NCBI RefSeq assembly: GCF_016920785.2
Contig: NW_024609835.1
Location: 22,721,108-22,785,107 of the forward strand
Direction of reading: 5' to 3'
DNA from: Ixodes scapularis
Lineage: Eukaryota > Arthropoda > Arachnida > Ixodida > Ixodidae
DNA length: 64,000 nt
The notes under the pieces are model-generated. The model was not told the DNA's origin. It ran no database searches and was given only the letters and a program-made list of their open reading frames with translations. The translations under genes were made by a program, and so were the position numbers. Every line of letters starts with the position of its first letter. Within the stretch, counting starts at the first letter, position 1. Positions 24,901 through 36,900 of the stretch are shown one piece after another.

Positions 24901-27900
24901 TGAAATCGTAAAAAATAATGATTGATGATGAAATTGATTGGGTCCCAACAGTAGAGCCACATTATTTAGGTCGCAAATAATTTGGGCGTCGCTGATGCGA
25001 TATGTTTATTTCCACTTTCGAATGTGTTGAGGATGAGTAGCTGAAAAGCGCAGTCTGCAGGCTGCTTCCTGGAGTGGCCTGATACTTCCCCAACTCGGGA
25101 AAGAGGGGAGGGGCGGGGGGTGGAGGGAGAGAAAGGGGTGGATGTTGATGGAAGGTGATAATATTTATTCTCACTCAGGAGAGTCGCCGGTCGTTAACAC
25201 GTCGACTCGCTGATAACGGGAAAGCCTGTGGGGCCACATCTATAGTAACCATGAGTAAAATGTGGTATACAGCTATTTTATTGAGAAGTTGCGATAGTGC
25301 AAACGATAGGGCGTTGTGGAGGCAAGTGAAGCAAAGACCTATCTTGCGATTGTGCCGTCTTCATTAGAAGCAAGGATTTCGGTTTGCTTCTTCAACCGCT
25401 CTTGACGCCAATCTTTCCAATTTTGGATAAATCCGGTAAAGCGTTGATCGCGCAAGCCCGCGCCAATATTTAAAGGTCTTTATCAAGTAATAAAACAAAC
25501 ATCTAGGAGAGGTAAGGACGAATAAATACGCAAAAGAGTCCAAAATGAGATAAACAACCTATGAGAGGAGTTGTGTTTCAAACAGTAAAGAAGAGATTAG
25601 GGAAAGCCATTTGATCCATAAGTTTCGAAAATAAATGTATTATCGACGACCTGAACCCTTTATTGCGCAAGCCAATCCTTGCGCAGACACGGGAATGGTT
25701 CCAGCAGCCGCGCGATGCCAGAAAGCGGCTACTGGAACGAACCCCGCATACCACGACCCCTCGATCTCCTCCACCGACCGAGCGGCCTCGGACCTGCAGC
25801 TCATGGGAAAAAGCGTACGGTCGCGCTGGCTTCCTCAATCTCGCGGATTGAGCGTACCCGCGTCAACGAGGGAAGACACCTGGACGTCTCAAGGTCGTTG
25901 TGGCGCTCGCAGCTAGCCGCTCATTTCGCGGTTTTTGAGGATTATCCCTACAGAAAAAGCCGACACAAAAGAAGCCCCTGCCGTCACGTGATTTTTGGGA
26001 GAGGGTGAAAAGAGGAGCGTGCGGGGGGCATTTTCCTACCTTGCGGAAAATGGTTTCGTTGGTCGGTCTTTAAGGGGGCACTGAACACCCAAAAGACTTC
26101 CTTTAGTAAGTTTTGGAATTGCTCCTAAAAACACTGAACTCAAACTTTTTGTTGCAAGTGCCTGGATTTCAGACACATGTCACGAAATGAGGTTTTCCGG
26201 AAAAAAATTTTTTTGCGCAATATTAAACATTGCAGTTCTTGTCTTGAGTGAGGAGCAATTTGAAACGCTTTTATTTTGGCACATCATTCTGGAATAGACG
26301 CACAAATTAGAAGCAAGTCGCAATACTAGGAATCATCTCGCAACCTAAATATTACTGTAAAAAAATTATTATATTTTGGGGGAAAGTTTGTTTCTTGACA
26401 TATATGTAGTGTGCTCCTTTAAAAATAACTTGTTTTTGGTAATTAATTGTCCTTAAAGAAATACTGAAGGGATACAAAAAATTAATCTTTTTGTGCTATA
26501 TTTATGCTGTTGGGCACAATTTACGGGAAGGTCACATCCCATTCTAAGCTCCGCCCACAGATCAGTGGCCCTGCCCATTACTACGAGATTGTCTTGGCTG
26601 CTGGGCCGTACATGCTCGGAAGTCCATTGTCTCAATTTTCCTGACATTCCGTGCATCTAGTCTGGAAGTCTGACAAGCGTCTGCTAGTCGTGCGAGCAGA
26701 TGTGCGGCAGCCTCCGGCATCGTCTGCTATTCCGCACCACCGTATGTCGTCGTCTGCCATGCACAGACACGGACATGAAAACTGCGTGTTGGCATCCGTT
26801 TTCGTCTTTGTCCGTCGGCTATTTCGCCCCCGTATAGAATCATCTGCAACTCTTGCAAGACGCGACCATGAAAGCAATGTTCTTGCGTTCCATCATGCGA
26901 GAGCCACGGTTCAATAGAAGCGTCTGTCAGCATCTGTTGAAGTGTAGTAAAAGTGACCGAGAGGACTAAAAAAAAATTAACAATTAAATTAACTAAAAAT
27001 ATTTGTTTTGGCAGGCCATGTGCTCTGCAAAACATAGAGCTAATACTTTCCTTTCGAAGCAAAATGACAGGAACAAACCTGGACAAACTTGATGCGAGCT
27101 GAATGCCCGATCGCCTCCAGCCAAATCGTTTGCAAATTCTTACCTGTGTAGGTATCTTCTCGGGTATTCAAAGCATGGTGGCACTCACAACGGTCGCACA
27201 ATTCACAGAGCAGCTGGGCCGCTTTTACGGGAACCAATATCTTTATTCAGCATCAACACGCGCAAAGGAACATGGTGGTCCCGAGTGAGCCATATTGTTG
27301 ATGACGCTTCATGATGTGCAAAGAAGCAATTAAACCTTGCTTGCGTTGCCTGTATCTAGTCTCTAATTTGCACGAAAGCTCCAGCGTCGCACATTGTCTA
27401 AAATAAAATACAGACTACTTGCACTCGAGTAACTCAAACTCGTCGCGGCAAAACAAATGCACTTTGCCCTTTGTCAGATTTTTTTAAGCCCTCTCTATCA
27501 TTCTCTTTCTCGTTCTTTCTTACAATTTGCCGCGCTCTGCTCTTGTCTTGACCCCCACTCACCCACGCCTGGGAGGAGGTGTCCTTATTAGCTGCGAGTT
27601 GGCCCACGAATGATGCTAGACTCCCCGCGCAGGTTCCACGACCACTGGCGCTTTGTGAGCCAGCGCCTGGTGTTCCTGGCGGCCCTCACGACCTACCTCG
27701 AATCGGAGACCCTGATCCAGAGGGAGGAGGTGGCCGCCATGCTTGGGGGTGAGTGCTCTTGGTCTCTCGTGTTCTCCCATGCCTTTTCCAGAGCCGCAGA
27801 TTCCAATTGGGGCTTCCCCTGGGCGCCTTTGAGGCAAGCGTTGGGTCTGGCGACGGGTCGCTCGCAAACGCTCGCTTGCCGTGTTTCTGACATTGAATTT

Positions 27901-30900
27901 TCCCGATTCCGATACTTGTGGCCACCAGTCGGATTGGTCGGCACGGGGGTGTGAGTTGCGGAAGGGGGTTAACCCTCTGATCTCCATTGTAGTAGGCTGG
28001 ATCGCGGATCGGGAGCCCGTCGGTGGCACCACCGGCGGCGGTTGCTTGACATCAGGCAATACACGCAAGTCTATGGGAGAGACGCATAAAAGTAGGATTA
28101 TTGAAGTTTCTGCGCGGTGCTCAAAGGCGAGTATTTTACGATGCATCGCAATCATTATATTAAGTGCTTGGAAATCGAATCGGTATTTGTCAAGCGTTCG
28201 TACGGCGGTTAAAAAGATCATGTGTGCCGGAGACCCATCGACTGCCGGTGTCGCTCGCTTCGTTTGCTAAATAAATGACACATTCTACAAATGAACGAAT
28301 GCTCTGAATTTTAGTTTGTCTCAGAAGTCCTCACTGCAGTTCAAAGCTAAAGCTGGCACCAGAAGCACTCTGCACAAGATCTTGAAACGATGCAAATGTC
28401 TCTAATAAATGCCTTCTAACTTATCGTCTGGTAAGCTCCAATGACTTTGAGATCATGAACGACCCCAGATTGACTCATGGCAACTCTTGTCTCATTGAAC
28501 CGCATCACAGTTTATGCCCAGCAAAGTCTTTACCCTCGACCACGAAGCATTTATTTAAAAAAGGTAAGTATTCTAACGCTTTTGTTACCATATTTATGGT
28601 CTAACAAAGTAGTAGGGAACACCACGAACGGTACGCGTGCACACGCGCAAAAATAAGTAGTGCAAACGACAGAAGCGGCGCGAGGGATAACGGTTGAAGT
28701 TCAGTGTGCAACATTAATTGTTTGGCACATCACTGATGAGGGCAGTTTGAGGTGAGATTCGAAGAGACCGGCTGACAAATGCTCGCAGTCCCGCTGCTGT
28801 CTCGTTGCTTGTGCTGCATCCACTTTGGTTCACTTCTCTGTCTCCCAGTCTCTCCTCGTCCAGTCACCAATCGCGCCCCTGTCGTCCATGCCCGTCGTCT
28901 CTCGGCTCTCTCCCCCAGTGACTCTTTTTCTTCTCGTAGATTTCCTCCGCGCTCCCAAGGGCGGAGCTAGCCGACCTTGAAAAATTGTTGACGGCTCAAC
29001 TGGTTCTCACCAAGGCACATGCATACACACACTGTTCAACGTCCACCCCATTGACTAAGCACTAGACTAATGGCCAATTCGTCTGGGCCCGCACCGCACC
29101 CGTCCAGTGCACTAAACTCTTTCCACTTTAGTACACGAAAGACTGACGGGGAGAGATGGAAGCTCCCCTCTCCCCTCTAGCTTTCCGTGTACCACGAACC
29201 GTGCTGCACCGTTGCGATGCGGGCCCAGACGAATTGGCCATAAGTTGTCACATATGTAGTACATGGGGCTGTATGGAAGCTTTGAGATGGAATTGCTGTA
29301 TTTTTGTGTGTACATTACCTGCCCCTGCATATAATCTGTACCCTGGTTTACTGTGGAAAAACAAAAACATACCTCGCATATTACTTGGCACAGTTCACCA
29401 TGCACAGTTCAGGTCTCCTTAGAAATGGTACCTTTCTTTTAATCACTAATGGCTGCAGCTATCAACTGAGGTGCGCTCATTGTACCAACATTGTCATCCA
29501 CGCTGTCGAGGCAACTGCTGAGGCAGCACTTCTTGAAACTCTTCTGTATCGTCTCTTCCGGAATGGCCTTACCTGTGCCAACGATATACTGGCGTTGTAG
29601 CGATATACAGTTGAACCTCTTAAACGAACACTCATATAGCGAATTATCGGATATATAGCAAACTAATCACAAAGTTTGGTTGGTCATGCTTTATTTGGAA
29701 CAGAGTTCTAGTTGTATACCGAAATTGTGAGATCTGACATGCTGCCGGTTATAGCAAAGCAATTCTTGCTTTTGTTGCATCACAAAATACTATGAAAGTC
29801 ACTCAGGTGGAGGCACTTGTTTGGAATTTTACGGTAGCTTTACAATATGATGTCATGCATAGAAATGAAGTTAAACGAATGGACTTTTGAATGATGCAAT
29901 CATCAAAGCAGAGACAATTCTAATGCTATATTTTTTTCCTCAAACACAATTGTTTTTTAAAAATTAGTTTAAACCAAGTAAAGATGTGGCTTGCAAGTGT
30001 CCTATTGCACCTGCCCGATCGGACCGTGCTCTGCTCACTCACCGAGAAACCAGACAACACCCGTGACCATGAGAAAGGGTTTAATACATACAGTTCTTTC
30101 AAGGTCTGTCCGCTGGGTTGGCCTTCCAGGTTGTGTAGACCGCCACTTTGTTGCTGGTCTGCCCCTATGATGCAGGTCCAGCTCCGCGATGAAGGTCTGG
30201 GCCTGCGATGAAGAATCTGTCCTGGGTCGAGCGCGCTGTCACTGCTTCCGCTCTTAGCTCTGCCGGATTCGACTGCTCCTGCCGGTGCCTTCACGTGCCC
30301 CCCTTATTTCTTTTTTTGTCCCTCGCGCCTCTCCGTGGTCCTCTCTTCTTCTTCGTCCGCTACATCACCCCCTCCTGAAGCGTCTGGTCCCGGGTAGCAG
30401 AGGCCGGGGGTATCGCGTCACTCTCAAGGAATTTGTCAATGTTTTCCATTACGGTGCCTTTGGCAGGAGGTGAAAGCAGTTTGGTTGTAGCCAGTGCGTG
30501 GAGCCGAAACTGCTAAACACAAAGGGTGTTCGGTGGAGGGGCCTGGGGCTGACTCCCCGGTTGTCATTTCCTTGCCAGGGGCTTCGTTTGGGTGTGTTTT
30601 GGTTTGGGCAGGACCCAGGGCAGCTGGATTCAGGAGGTCGGGCCGGTTCGTGCGGAGCAACTGCACCGCTGCCACTGCGCAGACGAGGGGGCCCATTGTC
30701 TTTAATATGTCTATGTGCCGACGGCTGGCCTCGTGGGTCTCTTGGGGCACAAGCGGGACCTGGCATAACCAACGGGGGTTCAGCTGGTCTTCAGTGAAAG
30801 AGAAAGCCGGCATTGTGTGCCCCCTGGGCTGTGCGACCTGGGCGAGGGGTCGAGACGGGGTCGATCTCGGTTGGTCTCTCCAACGCTACCTTGAAACGAA

Positions 30901-33900
30901 GTGGCGGTCTTCTCGTTTGTCTCACGTCTTCCAGGTTGCCACAGTGTGGCAAAGGGGCCCGCATTGCGTTGGTCTCCTTCTCTCGGTTACGCTCGCTCCG
31001 TTCCGCGCTGACGCTGATCGTACCCTCGACGTAATGGGCTCAGCCTGTTCGGAGTAGAAGACTGAGCAGGGAAACAAGCTCCTCAGGGATGACGTGACCG
31101 TCTCTCCAAGAACGGCCTCCGCCTCCGAGGGTGGCCTCCATCTCCAAGGTCGGCCTCCGCGCGAGTTGGACTGGCCTGGTCCATCTCGGCTAGCTGAGCC
31201 GTTTGGGGAAGTGGAGCTTCTCGCGTTCCACTGTGATAAGCCACCGGCTGGTCGACTACTCTGTGGGCTGGGCCGGCCAGCCGCTTGCCACCCAACCTGG
31301 CTGTCCTCCAAACCGGATGGGCTTGTGCCTGATCCCAGTTAACCTCCAAGATGGTAGCCTCCGTGTCGACCTCTCCGGGGTGGCATTCTGGGCAGAAGAT
31401 ACACAATTAGCAACCCTGAAAGTATAAATTTCTAGGCCGCAAGTCATAATGTCGGGCAGAACCGCTGTCGAGTTCTTCTCCGACAGGATATACCTAAAAA
31501 AAAGTGCAAAAACAAAATTATAAGAAATGTTTTCTATTTTTACAACAAAGAACTCTGCATAAACAGAGCTCTGGCTCAAAAATATTTGATCTACCACAAA
31601 TCAAGTAACCCTCATGACTGACATGCCATTAGGCTAAGCAGTTTTTCAATGTGGTGAAGTACAGTTACTGGAACTGAAATATGATGATTCGGCTTCATCA
31701 TCAGACCCACTGCTCCCTATTTGAGTCCGCAAAATCGAGGAAGACTACTACGGTTTAGTGGTGTTGTCTGAACAACACATCACTGTGCAGTGCGGCTTTC
31801 TCCTCCCGCCATTCAGAATACTCTCCTACTTAAAACTTTTCCTCCTCACGGTCGTATTCAATGGCATCTTGAGATGCAGGGGAGTATAGAAAATCCTTGT
31901 CATTCATGAACCGAGAAAACCATCCGTGGCTTACACAGAACCAGTTGAACGATGTTCCTCGTTCTCAAGCTAGCCTCGAGGCTTCAACTTGCGTCATCTT
32001 TGTTGATGCAACTTCTTCCCTCATCAGTGAACATTGTGAGCATTGCTTTAAGTTTGGATGGAGCCTGGTGGATGTGGTTGACATGCTGTTTTCCAAGCAT
32101 GCCATCTTGCAGCTAGACCTGGTGTATACCGGTACACTACAAGAACCGACTACAGCGGTTTTCAGCATGGATGTTCCAGTGTGAAGCTGCAGGTGAAATC
32201 ACCGTAACCAGGGCAAACCTTTCTCGTTCACAACCTTTCGCAAAGCTAATGGTTGTGAGTGGACGCTGTCCAAAGCTGATCTTAGTTGACGCAACATCGT
32301 CAATCCTTTCGGGCTTGTTCCATTCGTCATAGTGTATTTACACGATTGTAAGTTGACTAGAATGTAGGTGGCTGCCCCATATTGCATACAGGGAAAACGA
32401 AGAAAAGAAAATCGTGCCCACAGATGTAATCCACAGAGAAAATTTATTAGGCGCTGGACTACTTGCCAGTCACACTCGCGAGTCGCTGAACTACTTGTCC
32501 TCACTAGCTGTACTATTGTCCTCACTAGTGGTGGCTTCGTCCTCGTCATCACTGCTGCGGTCCCACAGCACATCGTCGTTCAGCGAAATCCCGCACTTCG
32601 AGAACGGCATCGCGTGGCACAGCTGCCCATGCCAAAAGCACCGAATTGCAGACAGCCGTCAGTGAGGCTCTCTTCACCCGCCCAGTTGGCGTAAGTCTGC
32701 GTCCTTCTGCCGCCAACCACTCATTGTATTCGCGGTGGAGCAGGTCTTTATACGGTTTGTTGACGCCAACATTGAGACTTTGCAGCTGCCCTGTACAACC
32801 TCCGGGAATAAAAGCATGTCCGTATGTTTTTTCCTCAGCTCTGTTTTCACCTTGGTTGTGAGTTGCCCTCGAAAGGAGTCCAGCACCAGGAGGTTGGGCA
32901 TGTGCTTTTGGAGAGATGCACCCGGCCTCAGAAACCACACCAGGCGATACCACTCTACTGTCGAGACCGGTTATAAAGAACTCGGCTATAACGAAATAGC
33001 GGCTACGGCGAAGCGATCTCGATTTCCCATTCCCTTTTGCACTTCGTTAACCGAAGTCGGTTATTACGAAATAACGGATGTTGCGAAGTGATTTCCGATT
33101 GCCGTTGACTTCGTTATAACCGGTCTTGACAGTACTACCATGTTATCCGTCAGGTAGCCCTTCATCCCACGCGCACAACCACAATTTTCGGAAAAGTCTC
33201 CGATGGCATTGTCTTCCGCTTGAACACAATACAGTATAGACCACTTACAACGCAACCGCTTATAGTGCAGGACCGGGTATAACGCGGCTTTTTTAAACCA
33301 CCGGTTTGCCTCCCATAGAACTCCATGTAATTACATACCGCTTAAAATGCAGGTGCGCAAAGGGAAATACTGTTTATTGTGCGGTTTCTGGAGCAGCCCG
33401 CCGACAGCGCCGACTGACCAGCGCAGCGAGCACGCTTCCCTGTGCGACACTAAATAACAACGCCAATTCGGCAAGGAGACAACGGGGCAAGGAGGTTGCT
33501 CGAAGAAGCGGGGAGAAGTGAAGAGAGAGGCTTCAGTTGCCATAGCGACGGAGGGACGCACGCGCGTGTCGTTCACGTGCAACGCGTCCATCCGCTGCGT
33601 TGGAAACATTGGAAACAACTGCAACGACAGACCGATTGCAGGTTGAGGAGAAGTGTTCGCGCGCGTTGCATGCCGGTCGCGGGCCGGCCGGCTGGCCGGC
33701 TGCTTCTTTCCGCAAACATGGCGTTGGTTTTGATCGTCGACGTAGACGGCGTGGTAGAAGCTTATCGTTCCGCGTAAAAGCGCTATCCTTGACTGTGAAT
33801 TTTCGTTGTGTGTCGCTTTGATAACCCAGCACGTACTAGAAGGGAAGATCCACCTACTCATGCGGCAATGTTGTGGCGGCACTCTCAAGACGGCAGAAAC

Positions 33901-36900
33901 GCCCGTGTTGTCGTGTTTGTTTACTTCGACTACGGTGGTGCTTTCTAAGCATTTGTGTTTTCGAACATCGCCCGGATTTCTTATTTGGAGCATTTCATGC
34001 CTGTGCTGAAGTTGAAGGTATTACTGGCGCGTATCGTATAAAGGATGCGAATTTTCACTCGTTTTCATCGCCGGAGAAAAGTAATTAGGGTTAGCAATCC
34101 TGAACGCTCGCAGCGTCCGTCCGCAACCCGCGACGCCGTTAAAAGGCTGCGCCAGGCAAAAGTCGCTCATTTCTTTCAAAATGTGCGACACACTTGAGAG
34201 AGAAGTATACTAGTCTGGTCAAAGTCAAATTCGGGGGTTTTACGTGCCAAACCAACGGCGGGCATCTGGCACGCCCCAGCGGAGGACTGAGGATTAATTT
34301 CGACCACCTGGGGATCTTTTGACGTGCAACCGAAAGCTCGGTTACACGGCGCCTTCTCCGCAATAAGCCTCCGTCAGATTGCGGGCACCTCGGCCGGGAT
34401 TCGAACCCGCCACATGGGGATCCGTAGGCCGACGCTCTCGCCTCAGAGCCACCGAGGTGGCTTTACTAGTCTGGTGAAATAAAGACTTTCCTCAAACTAA
34501 GCTTTATTTTTCATCTAACATAAAATAAATTCTTTTACAAAGGTAAGTTGTCTGATGGCATGCATTTTAGCCTGAAAAATTGATGTTTTGGTTATAGCGC
34601 GGTACCGCTTATAGTGCGGATTTTCGCGACTCCCGTGACATATGTTATATGAGGTCTGCACTGTATACGGGCGGAGCTTCGTACCGTCTGCCAAGCAGGA
34701 CAGCATAGCCGTGGAACAGTTTTTCATTTCCGGTTGTCAGCAGCTGCACCTCGCGATCTCCCTTCGCATTCACCGTCGTGTTTCTGGTCGTATAAAAATA
34801 GACCGGCGTGTAATCCGCATTGCCGATCTGGCCGATCAAGTATTGCCACGAGTCGCGGAGCTTGAAGAAGTAGCGAAGATAAGCAAGAACTTTCTCTTCG
34901 TAAGCGGCAGGCAACTTCTGGCACACACTGGTTTGCCGACGCAGGGAGAAGCCAGCCCTCTTCATAAACTTGGATGCCCAAGTGTCACGGAGTGGGGGCC
35001 AAATTAATAAAAATAAAGCAATGATACACTCTGAGGATAAACGAGAAATTACGTGAAAAGAACCAAAAGAGCTAAGTTCGACCGGTGACTAGCGCTAGGT
35101 CCACGCCTAATGTATAATCAGTAGAGAGAGACGATGACGCAGGGAGGATAAGCAAAACAAAAGATTAAATTTAATAAAGTGAAAAACTAAGCCGCGCACA
35201 GCAATAGAGCATTTAACACAAACCTCGCTCCCGCTAAACGCAATAGAGTCCTTCGAGCCAGAAACTAATACTAGAAAGTCTCGACGCTTGTAAAACAGGA
35301 ACAAGCCGACAAAACAGTGACGAAGACCCGACCCTAACCAACGAGAGCAACCTGAGATGGAACTCGAACGTTACCGCTACACACATGGGACAATCCCCCA
35401 AAACAGTCGCGACAGAAAGTAGCACTGCGTATAAATTGTCCCAACGTTCAACGGTTCGTACTTCAGAGCCAGAGGACGAAGTAGACAATCAAAGAAAACT
35501 AGGCTTAGCTTTCCGGTAGGTGCCGAGTCCAGAGCAGTCCGTAGTCTGGAGCTGTCGGCCGAAGACGTCTCGGAGTCCGGCGGTCCGGTTAGAAGCTTGA
35601 TGAGATCGACATCGCGCACCACACAGCAGCCACGCACGCTTCAGCACAACAAACTCAAACACTTGCCCGACAGGCAAGGCAGAAGCCAAAAAATTAAACG
35701 TTCTAAAACTCACGTGCAGGGAGTAACCGCGTCGAGCAGCGACCCGGCCAGCTCTGGGGCTCGACCACTTCCTTTGTTCCAGTACCCCCTTTTATAGGCT
35801 CGCCTACCAACCAACCTCCTGTTTTCCCGCCTTTCGGGTCAGTCAACTTCCCGGAACAACAAAGATACCCGGCACCGACCCAAACGGCAAAACATACGTG
35901 CCCATCCATTCCCCCGTACGAGTCCAAAAACATCAATTATCGCCGATACGTAGAACACGACAACAACGACAGGCGGCAGACCGAAGAAAGTCGCCGCCTC
36001 CAAAAAACGCGCTAGCTAGCGTAAACATCTTTGTATCCTGGCCAATTATCGTCTATACGTAGAACACGACAGGCGCCAGACTGAGTAAAGTCGCCGCCTT
36101 CAAAAAGCGCGCTAGCCAGCGTAAACATCTTTGTATCCCGGCGGCGCCCTCGCGTGTCAAATCGGTACCAGAGTCCGCAAACGCACCCCTCTGTCCACAA
36201 AAATCTACTCCGAAAACGAGCAAACCCGTTGGGGACGTAGAAAGGAAAATACGACGGGACGAACTGAGATTAAAAGCGGCACCGCACTCCCCCTTCCTGA
36301 CCGTACCAACACTTAAAGTGGTGCAAAAAGAAGATCATAAAAATGAACAACAAAATAAAGAAAAGCCTGAATTTGTGACACCAAGTCATGCTGGCTTTGA
36401 ACTGAGTCCGGCGTATTCCCGTTTTTGATGCGATCTTCAGCGCTTGCTCCGTGATCATATTGCCAGTCACAAACAGGGATCGGTCCTGCTTTTTTGCGAC
36501 GTACGCAGCAGGTTTTGCCTCCAACTCAGGGAAGCGTCGTGACTTGAACCCGCGGAATTTTCGTCATCTGCTATCACAGTTGAAGATCTGGGCACGTTGC
36601 GGCTGCACTCTGAGTGCACCCTCCAGCGGCTTAGGAGAAGGGAGACACAGAAGTCATGCTTTGACACAAAGACGCAGTTCGGTGTTTTATTGCCCAGCGC
36701 CTGCGACCACTTCTGGACAACCCAACAAGGGGGTCCTGACCTTCGTTGCACGTTCTAAGATCAGAACGGACGCATTCTAGGAACCGTTAGCCAAACCGGG
36801 GGTCCAAAGCAAGTGTGCGTGTGTATGTGAGCGCATGCATGTGGGCCGGTTAGAAAAAGGGAGGGACGAAATCGAAGAAACTTCTTTGGGCATATGCTGT

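Larger units (their letters stand above)
20971..26073. mobile_element. 5.1-kb TTAA-bounded palindrome (foldback-like element)
   Basis: The left arm (20971 to about 23220) returns inverted as the right arm (about 23860 to 26073). The outermost 250 bp differ at only about three positions by eye; inner parts diverge more and carry indels. The unpaired middle is about 640 bp. TTAA sits at both outer edges, as in piggyBac or Kolobok target duplications, although in a palindrome it may be part of the repeat. No transposase is recognised in arm or loop. The element fills most of translin intron 3, so its transcript could form a hairpin of more than 2 kb. Sequence differences between arms argue against a simple assembly inversion artefact. 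Confidence 0.85.
32491..36563 (-). pseudogene. Pogo-type (POGK/Tigger-like) DDE transposase, broken by three insertions
   Basis: The coding pieces, read on the minus strand, are 36563-36381, 34982-34666, 33229-33135 and 32955-32491. Piece 1 carries the end of a CENPB-type DNA-binding domain (TRRTQFKASMTW-like). Piece 2 carries SLRRQTSVCQKLPA, the LIGQIGNADYTPVYF catalytic block (first D) and TTGNEK. Piece 4 carries NLLVLDSFRGQL (second D) and a PGGCTGQLQ..NVGVNKPYKD block, then an acidic Ser-rich tail to a stop at 32491. These motifs are typical of pogo/POGK-like DDE transposases. Each gap is a separate mobile element listed below. Further decay includes a one-base frameshift near 33168 and others in pieces 2 and 4. 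The very N-terminus and the terminal inverted repeats were not found. Confidence 0.8.

Noticed and set aside
27050..27290. Minus-strand frame with IWLEAIG and VCSCHF, THAP-domain-like
   Set aside because: The C-x-x-C start of a THAP finger could not be placed in frame, and stops interrupt the upstream part. It may be a relic but is too weak to annotate.
27616..28221. 201-codon minus-strand frame across translin exon 4
   Set aside because: It is the antisense shadow of a real exon with biased composition and has no recognisable domain.
29604..29700. CAGTTGAACCTCTTAAACG, resembling a Tigger-type left tip
   Set aside because: No matching inverted right end was found within the window.
30494..31057. 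187-codon open frame, plus strand
   Set aside because: Lies opposite a possible retrotransposon frame in GC-rich DNA, and no conserved motif was recognised.
36131..36316. Small plus-strand frame with Arg/Lys-rich product
   Set aside because: Lies within the solo LTR duplication; non-coding.
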